Positions 54,834 through 64,000 of a DNA stretch of 64,000 nucleotides are shown here, in pieces. Numbering within the stretch: position 1 is the stretch's first letter; each line of letters opens with the position of its first letter. This DNA comes from Merluccius polli (lineage: Eukaryota > Chordata > Actinopteri > Gadiformes > Merlucciidae). The notes under the pieces were generated by a model. It saw nothing but the letters and a program-made list of their open reading frames with translations, had not been told where the DNA came from and did not search any database. The position numbers were made by a program, and so were the translations under genes. Location: the NCBI GenBank assembly GCA_030340625.1, contig JAOPHQ010001144.1, forward strand, positions 248,001 through 312,000, in the 5' to 3' direction.

Positions 54834-55679
54834 TTTGACATGAGAACAGATTTAATCAGATTGAATCTTTCTGTATTCTACTATGCTCTTATTCCTCCTG
54901 TAACCCCTACATAGTTCACTGAATCCACTGGTCTGACAGATTTCTTGCATGCTTTTCTGAGACTGATTATCATAAGCAGATTGAAAAAGCAAAAATAAAT
55001 TAAAAAGCAGGCCTACTGGCCTCCATTGTCCTCTGTCTGGCCACTGTCTCCATGGTTATGTGTCTTCAAGCGGTGCTGCTGCCCAACGGCATCACGCTTA
55101 GAGTGGCACGTTCTGCTCATCTCATGGCCACACTACAAAATAACAGCATAGTATGTGTGGAGGGGATGTCCAGACTAGAGTAGTATGCAGATGCAGTATT
55201 GCACTTGAAGCCCCAGGAGTGTTGCTTTTATTGTGTAATTTAGTAGTAAAAAAATAAATAACTGCCTGTACCTTTTAATAACAATCTTATTGTTGGGTCA
55301 ATTACAAAAGGTCACCACAGCTGCAAAGGAATGAAATGCAACAACTGGTTGTTCAACCAGTTTCGGAAAGAGATTACATACAGAGTTTTGTTAACACTGA
55401 CTTTATATCCAATGTAGTTGGCTATCTTGCTGCACACCCATAGCTTATAGGCCTAACAACATAATTCTCAATAAATACCAGCTAGTTAGCATAGTCGGAA
55501 AGATTAAAATGATAGGCCTAGTATTTGAGCTCTTAAACCATAACCGTAATGGAGTAGACAAATTACATGACAATTGAAAGTAGATTAGCACTGGCTACCT
55601 GTGTTTATGTGAAGTATATGGAGTCTGTTGCTAATATTTGTTATAAGATGATTCATATTATGTTGTTTTTGACTGAATA
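54834..55679. other. No gene seen
   Basis: AT-rich. Might hold the promoter of the collagen-like frame near 54.8-55.1 kb, but no TATA box or exon is convincing. Confidence 0.25.
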
Positions 55680-56350
55680 ATGCTGTTTTGTACAAGGCAA
55701 AGGCTCAAATCTGCTACAGATCATTTTTCTATCTTTACGTCTGATGGTGCACTACTCACTAAGGTTGAATGTGTAACATTTCTGGGGCTATGGAGGCTAT
55801 GGGGATATTATCATACAAAAAGCACATTGATTATCTACGCAAAACAATTGCTGTTCCATTGGTGTTTTGTATAGATCAAAGAACTGTTAACCATGAGTGT
55901 TAAAAATAAATTGGTATCCCAGTTGTTATTGCCTGTTCTTGATTATGGAGACATAGTATATCAAAATGATTTAAAAACTGATTTGGCAAATTTTGATGTC
56001 ATATTTAATAATTTATTCCGATTTATTCTCAATTGTCACGTTTGAACTCACCACTGTATAATCAACTGCAATGGCTTTCTCCTGAAAATAGACAACAAAT
56101 GCACTGGTACCAGTTTCTTTTCAAATGTATGAATTTTTTACAAGAACTACTCATCCCACACAATACAATTCCAATTATTATCTTAATAACAAAATAATCA
56201 TCTCTCTTTTCATGTCCCAAAAATTGCACTGGAACTAGGAAAAAAACCTTTTAATTATAAGGCTCCGAGAGACTGGAACAACCTACCAACTTCTCTGAAA
56301 TCTCTGCAATATTTTGGTTTACTTAAAAATGCTCTCATCACTCACCTCAC
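55680..56350 (+). pseudogene. LINE reverse transcriptase C-terminal remnant
   Basis: Plus strand in shifting frames: the region after the RT active site (VECVTFLGLW), then QLLLPVLDYGDIVYQNDLK, THHC, and NYKAPRDWNNLPTSLKSLQ followed by a LLKNALITHL ending. This is the fish jockey-like/Rex-type LINE arrangement. The catalytic YADD part is not included. Confidence 0.65.
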
Positions 56351-56522
56351 AACAGACTGCTCCTGTTATATATCGCTATTTACTGTTGTTATAACACAGG
56401 TGTGGGTGTAGTTCTTCTTGGGGTGTGCATGGTGCGTGAGTGTGTGTGTTTGTTTCTGTCTAATTGTCTAATTGTAATTGTAACCATGACTGCTATTTGT
56501 TGCATATTGTGTTGCATTTCAT

Positions 56523-56525
<3 letters not shown>

Positions 56526-56567
<42 letters not shown>
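56526..56567. repeat. (AAT)n at the L2 3' end
   Basis: About 14 AAT units, directly followed by the ACATTGGATTTATATTGCGCC tail word of the L2 copy. Confidence 0.95.
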
Positions 56568-56569
<2 letters not shown>

Positions 56570-59500
56570 ATTGGATTTATATTGCGCCTTTCAGTGACCC
56601 AAGGACGCATACAAAGAGGGTGAAGAGACAAACGGGGGGGGGGGGCGAGGGAGCAACAACAAAAGCAAGATGATGGAGTGGAATATGGGGGGAGGGGCAG
56701 GACAGCAGTTATGGGTAGGAGAGGTCATAGGCTTGGGAAAAGAGGAAGTTTTTCAGACGGGACTTGAATGTGAGGAGTGAGGGTGAGTCGCGGACAGGTT
56801 GGGGGAGAGAGTTCCAGAGTCGGGGTGCTGTGCGGGAGAAGGCTCTGTCGCCGAAGGATTTGAGTTTTGATCTGGCCGGGTAATGTGAGGGAGAGAGTGG
56901 AGGAGGATCGGAGGGCACGGGTGGGGTGGTGGGGGATGAGGAGGTCAGACAGGTAGGGGGGGGGGGCAGGTGGTGGTGGGCTTTAAAGGTGAGGAAGAGT
57001 GTCTTGAAAATGATGCGCCGTTTGATGGTGAGCCAGTGGAGAGAGTGGAGAATGGGAGTGATGTGTTCACAGGACCGGGTGTGGGTAAGGAGGCGGGCAG
57101 CAGAGTTCTGGACCAGTTGGAGTCTATGGAGGGAATGAGAGGTGATGCCAGTAAGGAGGGAGTTGCAGTAGTCGAGACGGGAGGAGATGAAGGCGTGGAT
57201 GAGGGATACGGCAGCAGGGGGAGAGAGGCAGTGTCTGATTTTGGCGATGCGGCGGAGGTGGAAGTAGGAGGTCTTGACGATGGAGCTGACGTGGGGATCA
57301 AAGGATAGGGTGGGGTCCAGGTTAACCCCGAGATTGCGTGCCAGGGGGGAGGGAGTGATGGTCGAGGTGCCGATGGTGAGTGAGATGGGTCCAGTTTTGT
57401 TGAGGGTGGATTTGGTGCCTATGAGGAGGAGCTCTGTTTTGTCGCTGTTGAGTTGGAGGAAGTTGTGGGTCAGCCATGATTTTATTGTAGAGATGCAGGA
57501 TTCGATGTGGGTGAGGGGAGGGTTTTGGGTGGGTTTGGTGCTGATATATATCTGGGTGTCGTCGGCGTAACAGTGGAAGTCGAGGTTGAGTGTGCGGATG
57601 ATGTGACCAAGAGGGAAGGGGTAGCAGATGAATAGGAGGGGTCCGAGGACTGAGCCTTGAGGGACCCCCTGCGTGACTGGGGAGAGGGTGGAGAGGTGCG
57701 GAGATCATTGGTGACTTTGACAAGGGCGGTTTCGGTGCTGTGAAGAGGGTGGAATCCAGATTGGAGGGGTTCATAGAGGTTATTGGACTGGAGATGGGTG
57801 TGGAGTTGGGCGGCAACGATGCCCGGTGGCTGGAGCAGCTTGTTGATGGTGGAGAAAAGGGTGCGGGGGTTCCGGTTGGTGCTGTTGATGAGGGATGAGA
57901 AGTGGGCGGATTTGGCAGCATGGAGAGCGTCACGGTAGGAGGAAATGTGATGTTTGAAGGCTTCAGCGTGGACGGTGAGGCGGGTTCTTGTGTAGAGGCG
58001 TTCAAATTGATGGCCAGTTTGCTTCATGATGCGGAGTTCCAGGGTGTACCAGGGGGCAGAGTTGGTGAATGAGACAGATGAAGTTTTCCAGGGGGCAAGG
58101 GAGTCCAGGGCGTCAGAGAGGATGGTGTTGAGCATGGTGGCGTAGTCATCAGGAGAAGATGGGGCGGAGTCAGGGGGAAAGGCGGAGAATATGAGCTGGG
58201 AGAGCGTGAGTGGGTTGACTGCCTTGATGTTGCGGTAGGAGATGGTGCGTTTTTTGGGATTATGAGGTGAGGGTAGAGGGGCGGAGAAGAGGATGCAGAG
58301 ATGATCAGATAGTGGGAAGGGGAGAGGATGGGGGTTGGATATGGGTAGGAAGGAGGAACAGACTAAGTCGAGGGTGTGGCCTTTGGTGTGGGTGGGGAAG
58401 TTGATGTGTTGGGTTAGATGGAAACAGTCCAGGAGAGAGAGGAAATCGGACGTCAGTGGGGCAGTGGGCTGATCGATGTGGATGTTGAAGTCACCGGTGA
58501 GTAGGAAGCGGGAGGAGAGAGAGGATGCAATGGTGAGGAGTTCCGAGAGTTCTGAGAGAAAAGACGGGTGTGGCTTTGGGGGACGGTAAATGAGAACAGA
58601 GGTAATAGAGTTGGGGAGGGAGAAGGCGAGTTATTCAAAGGATGAGATAGATGGGAGGTTGAGATTCAGTTCAGTGATGGGTAGAGATAGTTTATGGAGA
58701 ACGGCAACACCTCCCCTCGCCCGGAGAGGCGGGGTTTGGCGATGTAGCTGTAGTTGGAGGGAGTGGCTTGATTGAGAGCGTAGAAGTCCAGGGGCTGTGT
58801 TTCACAGAGGAGGAGTATGTCAGTGTTATTGTCCAGTAGCAGCTCAGATATGATGGGTGATTTTTTGGAGAGGGAGCGACAATTCAGCAGTGCGAGGGAG
58901 ATGGATGGGGCAGCAGGAGGGAGGGGGCGGAGTTTGTTGGGTTTGGCAGTGCGGGAGGTGGGGGTGAGGGGGGGGCGAGAAGCAGACCAGAGTGAGGGGA
59001 TGGGTGAGCCCTCAGGGGAGCGTCGGTTGGGAGAGAGACCAGAGCCACGGTGGATGTAGCGGCAGCGGCGGAGGATCCCAGCTTTGGAGGCTGCGGTGGC
59101 AGCAGCAGGAGGGAGACGGTGGTTATTATTGAGACGATGATGGTCAGCAGCAGTGTAGTTGAGTGTGGGAGATATTGGTGGAGTAGGAGCCTGGAGTAGT
59201 GGGAGTGATGGTCTGCAGAGGAGATGAAATGTGACAGCAGCTGAGAGTAGTCCGGGTAGTATGTTGGCAGAGGCTAGGAGCTGTTTGGCTAAAAGCTGGT
59301 GGGCAGTGAGATGTGTGGAAGCAGCAATGGACCGGGTGGCGACGTTGGTGAGGTGGGTGGTATGGGCTTCCCCAGACCGAACCCGGGCGGCCGTAAAACC
59401 CCGCTGTTCCATGTCGGCGAACAGCTAGGCCACGGCCGACGAGCTAGCGGGGAGTGGAGGCTCCCCCGAGAACGCCGGCCGGTTAACCAAACAGCGGGGC

Positions 59501-59905
59501 TGGTGTTGTTGGTGCGGGACGCAGCGGGTCAGTCCGGACACAATCACCACCACAGACACACAAGCGCACTCACCCGGGTCCGGAGCAAGCGGTAATCAAG
59601 GCCGGGAGACGGATAAGTCCAATGTGGTGAGGTAAGCTAGCTGTTAGCTAGCCGGCTAACGTAGCTAATAGTCCGTGCAGCGAGAGCAGATGAATGGGGC
59701 GGAGCGGTGCAAAAGCATGAATGAAGTGGAGACGCACGGAATCGAGAAAACAACAGAAAGACGAGGACACTGGGAACGGAAAATAAAACGGAAAATAAAA
59801 ATAAAATAAACGGTGGACACGGTCCGGGACAGAAGCGGCAGTCAACAGACCAGACGCCGGCGTTGCTCTAACCCGGAAGGAAACGCGCATGCGCACAAGG
59901 AGTAA
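56568..59905 (-). pseudogene. L2-type LINE, nearly full length with internal deletion
   Basis: Minus strand. The 5' region 59905-59430 is CpG-rich. An open piece 59412-58666 gives a long Pro/Ser-rich start and the endonuclease start ALLNCRSLSKKSPIISELLL with CET. Endonuclease continues in other frames (LLTGDFNIHIDQP near 58480; SDHLCI near 58290). A linker piece 58135-57690 ends at HSTETALVKVTNDLR. The RT part then resumes at VPQGSVLGPLLF and has YADDTQIYIST, SLIHAFISSRLDYCNSLL, LWNSLPQPV and FKSRLKNFLFSQ, ending near 56709. About 60-70 residues of the early RT (the DLSAAFDT region) are deleted near 57690. Several frame changes also kill it. It interrupts the integrase end of the Gmr1-like element. 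Confidence 0.85.
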
Positions 59906-59911
59906 TTTGGT

Positions 59912-61528
59912 GTTAGAGGTGGGCAACAGAACAAGGACCTTGTCCCCCGGTGTGAGATCGCGTAATCTAGTCCCTCTGTCGTATAGGCGTTTCTGATTCT
60001 CCTGGGCTTGGCGCAAATGCTCACGTGACATTACCCCGAGTGAGTGGAGCTTTGCGCGCAAGTCCATGACGTACTGAATTTCGTTTTTGCTGTCGCTGGA
60101 CCCCTCCTCCCAGTTTTCTTTAATGAGGTCCAGGACGCCCCTGGGCCTGCGCCCATAGAGCAACTCGAACGGGGAAAACCCTGTGGAAGCCTGAGGCACT
60201 TCCCGCACCGCAAACAACAGAGGGTCTAGCCATTGATGCCAATTTCGAGCATCCTCCTGTACAAACTTCCGGATCATGGACTTTAACGTCCGGTTAAACC
60301 TCTCACACAAGCCGTCTGTGGCTGGGTGATAGACGCTCGTGCGGATGGCCTTGACCTTCAACAACCCGTAAAGTTCCTTAATCGTGCGTGACATGAAATT
60401 GGTGCCCTGGTCAGTGAGAATCTCCTTTGGGATTCCCACCCGCGATATGACGTGAAACGCCTGCGCAACACTCCTCGCGGAGATATTGCGCAACGGAATT
60501 GCTTCTGGGTATCGGGTTGCGTAGTCGATCAGGACTAACACAAATCGATACCCTTGTGCGGAACGTTCTAATGGCCCGATAATGTCCATGCCCACGCGAT
60601 CGAATGGGACCTCCACCAGGGGAAGGGGCCGCAAGGGCGCCCTGGGGATGGCCGGGGGATTCACCAACTGGCACTCGGGGCAGGAGGCGCACCAGCTGCG
60701 CACTTCCGCCCGAATCCCCGACCAATAGAACCGAGCCATTATCCGGTTCAGTGTTTTGTCGTACCCCAAATGGCCCGCCATTGGGTTGTAATGCGCCGCC
60801 TGGAAAATAATTTCCCGGCGGCTCCTGGGTACCAGCAATTGGGTAACAACCTCCTCACTCTGGGTGTCACGACTCACCCGATAAAGTCTGTCCCTAATCA
60901 CCACAAAGTGTGGGTAAGTCAGCACTGCGTCTGGCTGTACCCGAAGACCATCAATAAACATCACTTGGTCGAAGGCGGAGCGTAGAGTAGCGTCACGAGA
61001 CTGCTCAAGGGGGAAATCGTCCACCGGTGGGAATGTCGGCGCTCGGACCTCGGGTTGAGAACTTCCCGCCTCCTCCCCCGATCCCTGACCAGCGTCGGAC
61101 ACCCTCGCATCGGCGCAGAACACAGCGCATGACTTACATGTCCCTATCTGTCGTGTCCGTACCCCCGCACTCTCGCTAACTGCCCCTGGAAACCCAGCCC
61201 AATCTATCCCTAGAATCAGGGGGTACGTGAGGCTCGGACTAACCGCCGCCTTGACCCTATGCGTTTTCCCCCCATAACAAATTTCGATAGGGACCAAGGG
61301 ATACGTGTGAACATCCCCGTGTATACACCTCACCAAAACGCTCGACGCCTCGACCAATGCCTCGGACCGCACCAGGCGCTGATGGATCATGGTCTGCATA
61401 CAACCGGAATCCAACAGCGCCTGGTACGTACCCCGTTGTATCCTCACCGGGATACGGTACGCCTCGCCGGGACCGTAGGGAGGGATCGGGGCACCGGCGA
61501 CGCGGACCACCTGGCCCACCTCCATCAT
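59912..61528 (-). CDS. Gmr1-like protease-integrase reading frame
   Basis: From a Met codon at 61528, which lies inside the gag-pro frame just after the zinc knuckle. The frame is open for 626 codons to 59648, but the last ~85 residues are read-through into the LINE 5' region. The retroviral-type protease has LLDSGC (Asp 40) and a LILGIDW motif near 104. Integrase: zinc finger H246, H253, C283, C286; core D315 (GMDIIGPL), D373 (LTDQGTNF), E409 (LCERFNRT), giving the DD35E spacing. The C-terminal domain begins with PGDKVLVLLPTSNTK and is cut there. All catalytic residues are intact. The enzymes cut the Gag-Pol polyprotein and insert element cDNA. Without RT this copy cannot move by itself. Confidence 0.85.
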
Positions 61529-61531
61529 CGG

Positions 61532-61573
61532 GCAGTCCCTCCGAAGGTGTCCCGGCCGTCCGCACCGCCAACA
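61532..61573 (-). other. Gag zinc knuckle (CCHC)
   Basis: Codes C-WR-C-GRPG-H-LRRD-C, a perfect CX2CX4HX4C nucleocapsid motif, seven bases from the hAT insertion point. Confidence 0.9.
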
Positions 61574-61579
61574 CCCCTC

Positions 61580-62228
61580 TAGTGATGGGTCGTTCGCGAA
61601 CGAACTAGTTCGAACGAACGACTCTTTAAAGTGAACGAACTGACCTCGTTCGCCACCGTCGTTCGCGTCGTTCGTCTCGTTCGTCTTGTTCGCTGAGTCT
61701 CTCTGACGCGCTGATTCGCGGCGCCGCTGATTCGCGAGTCGTGACTCGTTCGCTGACTGATTGACTCGAGGACTGAGACGTCACTCACGACTCGTCATCA
61801 CGAGAGCCAGCCAATGTATGTTGTTTGTCTGTCTGTGACAGTCTAGGACGCTTTCGAATGGTTGACACATTAACAATACCACTTTCACATTTGAATATTG
61901 CCTTTTACATTTACATATCAGTGAAATGGTAAATACATGCTGTCTTTGTATTTTCTGTGTCATGCCAGATTAATAAAATATTTGAATGTCTCGTCAATCT
62001 GTCTCGTTCTTTCATGCTTCCTTCTCACGCACGCAACCCGGCCGGGACCCCCACCTTGGTGGATCTTGGTCTTGAGTGGGGGTGGCCAATGGCCATCTTC
62101 ACAATAGTAAATAAAATATGCCCAGAATAAACACAACTGTACATCATTAACTTTAAAACTCATCATTGCTAAATCAAGTCTATTATCTTGCTGATATACA
62201 TCCAATAATCTACTACGCCCCCCCCCCC

Positions 62229-62261
<33 letters not shown>

Positions 62262-62793
62262 CCCGCTGCGTTTGGTTTGTCTAACTTTACCTTGAATTGG
62301 GGGAACGGGGCATTTTGATCCTGACATGTCATTATGCATACATTAAATAAATCTGTTGAACTCAAATGAAATACATACGTTAACATATTCAACCAGACAC
62401 AATGTTGTATTTGCTATTAACACATTTATTAACGCCATCAAGCACCATTGCACGATTGTGAATCGTGATTTCATGATTAGTTAGTAAATGAGAAGAACGA
62501 GGGAGTCCGAGACCGACTCAGCTGCATTCGTGATTCGTTTGAATGTTGTGTGAACGAGGAGGAGCCGAGTCTGACCGACTCGGCTGGCATTCGCCGTTCG
62601 CGAATGACAGCCCTGAGCCAAGTCGTTCGTGATTCGCGAACGAGGGAGGAGCTAAGTGAACGACTGAACGACTGAACGAGTCAGTGAATGATTCAGCGCT
62701 ACCGGAAACACGAACGAACGAACGAACGACTCTTCATGGCGAACTGAACGACGCGAACTAGTTCGCGCAAACGAACGAGGAAATCCACCACTA
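61580..62793. mobile_element. 1.2-kb hAT element splitting the gypsy gag
   Basis: Ends TAGTGATGGG and, inverted, TAGTGGTGGA, with perfect CACCCCTC duplications (61572-61579; 62794-62801). Both subterminal regions are packed with CGTTCG/CGAACGA words (about 61590-61790 and 62480-62780). No transposase frame. An (AC)n run lies at 62232-62260. Confidence 0.92.
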
Positions 62794-62801
62794 CACCCCT
62801 C

Positions 62802-63658
62802 CCTTGCCGTCTGAGCGCCTGTCTGCGGGATGGGGGGGGAAGGTGATTCCTGTGCCTGCTCTGGACTGGGCCCCCCCCCCCACCTCGCTCTTGGTAGCGG
62901 GGTGGGTTTGTACCCCCGCAGGGCCGCCGCCCCGGTCCGCGGGCTCGGGGTTGGGGCTGGTGGTCGTCTGTCCGTCGAGGGGGGAATCAGGTGGCCCTCC
63001 GCGATCTTGACGGCCGCCGAGAGGCTCTCGGGCCGGTGGTACCGGACCCAGGTGGACGTTCTGGCTGGAAGCCCCTCGACGAACCTCTCGAGGGCCACCT
63101 GCTCGACGATTCCCTCGGGGTTGTTCCTCTCCGGGGCCAGCCACCTCCTCGCCTGGTCCCGCAGCTGCTGGCGTAGGTGAAGGGGCGATCGCCTTCCACA
63201 AACGTGAGGGCCCGGAACCGGCGGCGATGTTCCTCCGGGTTCAGGCCTAGCCGGTCCCGGATGGCTCTGTCGACCGCCTCGTAGTCCTGCTGGGCCCCTG
63301 CCGGCAGACTGTGGGCCGCGAGCTGGGCCTCACCCGTCAGGAGCGGCAGGAGGCGATGAGCCCACTCTTGGCGTGGCCACCCGGAGACCTCGGCCACCCC
63401 CCGGAACGTCTCCAGGAAGGCCTCCGCGTCGTCGGTCTCCCCCATCTTGGGGACGTGGATGTGGCCCACCGCCCCTGCCGCTCTGGGTTCCCGACCACGG
63501 TCGCCGGAGGCGAGGAGCTCCTGGAGGACCGCTCGATCGGCGGTCAAAGACTGGCCCAGCTCCAGGAGCACCTCGTTCTGCGTCTGCTGGACCTGCGCCT
63601 GTCGTTCGGACATCTGCGCGAGGTGTCCGAGTAGCGCTGTCAACGGTGACTGTTCCAA
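62802..63658 (-). pseudogene. Gmr1-like gag (SCAN-related capsid), frameshifted
   Basis: From ATG 63658: a Gln/Glu-rich helical start (MSERQAQVQQTQNEV), then DDAEAFLETFRGVAEVSGWP, RLLPLLTGEAQLAAHSLP, DYEAVDRAIRDRLGL and EEHRRRFRALTF. This is the capsid segment that shares ancestry with the SCAN domain of vertebrate zinc-finger proteins (established for Gmr1-like elements). A one-base shift in the TTCACCTACGCCAGCAGC stretch near 63180 moves the frame. It continues as LRDQARRWLAPER and then 63098 onward (ALERFVEGLPARTSTWVRY), followed by a Pro/Arg-rich linker up to the hAT insertion. The zinc knuckle lies beyond it. Confidence 0.8.
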
Positions 63659-63668
63659 TGCCGCACTT

Positions 63669-63686
63669 GTCCCACGTTGGGCGCCA
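63669..63686 (-). promoter_or_regulatory. Primer binding site, tRNA-Lys type
   Basis: Minus strand TGGCGCCCAACGTGGGAC, one base from the LTR. It differs by one base from the site complementary to tRNA-Lys(1,2) as used by several retroviruses (family knowledge). Confidence 0.75.
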
Positions 63687-63687
63687 C

Positions 63688-64000
63688 TGTAGCGGGTTCA
63701 GGAAGTGGGCGGAGACAGGTTTGGCGTTCTGGTAGCCGGTTCGCTTTATTTGCACCAAAGCGAACAACACATAACTCATATGATGAAACGAAATAAATAT
63801 AATCAGGTCCGCACACACGGTGGCCAGGCTCTCTGCCTTTCGGCCTGTCGTCCTGTTCGCTTGCGCCCGTCGCGCTCGCCTTTTTCACTGAAAGGCAGAG
63901 CAGACACATAAATACACACTTCCTGATTGCGGACACCTGTCGGCAATCAGACCCAATCGTCCCAGCAGACCCGGTGCTCCATACTCCCCCTGCAGGCCAG
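63688..64000 (-). repeat. 5' LTR of the Gmr1-like element (partial)
   Basis: On the plus strand it starts TGTAGCGGGTTCAGG, so the LTR ends ..CCCGCTACA beside the primer site. An AATAAA signal is at 63745-63750 on the minus strand. The other end lies beyond the window. Confidence 0.75.

Larger units (their letters stand above)
59906..64000 (-). mobile_element. Gmr1-like Ty3/gypsy retrotransposon, 3' part missing
   Basis: Minus strand, order from the right: 5' LTR (63688 to window end), primer site, gag, zinc knuckle, protease, integrase. Protease runs directly into integrase with no RT between, the order described for Gmr1-type gypsy elements, where RT comes last (established knowledge). The RT/RNase H/3' LTR that should follow to the left is replaced by the L2 LINE and was not found beyond it. 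A hAT element splits the gag end. Confidence 0.75.

Noticed and set aside
53837..54843. Long plus-strand frames with WPVGPGG / WASRAGWA repeats
   Set aside because: Shadows of the 27-bp repeat. The minus frame with signal peptide and true Gly-X-Y triplets is the better coding candidate.

Overview
The window looks like a gene-poor, transposon-dense stretch of a ray-finned fish genome. The evidence is the mix of element families typical of teleosts (L2-type LINEs, a tRNA-derived SINE, PIF/Harbinger, many short hAT elements with 8-bp target duplications, a Gmr1-like gypsy element, a class I ERV), GT-AG introns and a P2Y-type receptor. The species cannot be fixed from the sequence. Almost every boundary here was worked out by eye, so coordinates may be off by a few bases.

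0-15.8 kb: fragments. A HARBI1-like stub opens the window. A minus-strand LINE tail (about 1.1-2.3 kb) is split by a 739-bp inverted-repeat element. An acidic-repeat open segment, two SINEs, an unrecognised two-exon zinc-ribbon-like gene (6.6-7.5 kb, minus), two decayed Harbinger elements (HARBI1 remnant facing a Myb/SANT-like gene) and a minus-strand retroviral RNase H/integrase remnant follow.

15.85-41.69 kb: one very large DNA transposon, the most interesting object here. Its ends read CCCAGCAAACAT.. and ..TTTACTGGG, flanked by TA. All genes are on the minus strand: a tnp2/CMC-like transposase (36.9-38.9 kb, two single-base frameshifts) followed by a second gene spread over 13 exons (36.5 to 19.2 kb) with a DUF4806-like C-terminus. 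The exon phases fit together over all 13 exons. Nested in it are an internally deleted sibling (16.4-19.0 kb) that itself holds a hAT element, an 11.3-kb endogenous retrovirus (21.05-32.36 kb) in one intron, and a TIR element pair (39.4-40.6 kb). Without these insertions the parent would be roughly 10.7 kb.

The ERV has a tRNA-Trp-type primer site, a leader with tandem repeats and a 170-bp-arm hairpin element, a gag stub, no recognisable CA/protease/RT, a frameshifted integrase and a long env with a single in-frame stop.

41.7-56.5 kb: an inverted-repeat element in a LINE tail, an L2 LINE, an L1-type ORF1, a single-exon P2Y1-like receptor gene (48.5-49.5 kb, plus) whose tail is frameshifted by one base, two hAT elements, minisatellites, a collagen-like reading frame built of 27-bp repeats (minus) and a plus-strand LINE reverse transcriptase remnant.

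56.5-64 kb: a nearly full-length but internally deleted L2 LINE (minus) lies inside a Gmr1-like gypsy element (minus). In this element protease leads straight into integrase, and its gag is split by a hAT element with a perfect 8-bp target duplication. Its 5' LTR runs off the window end.
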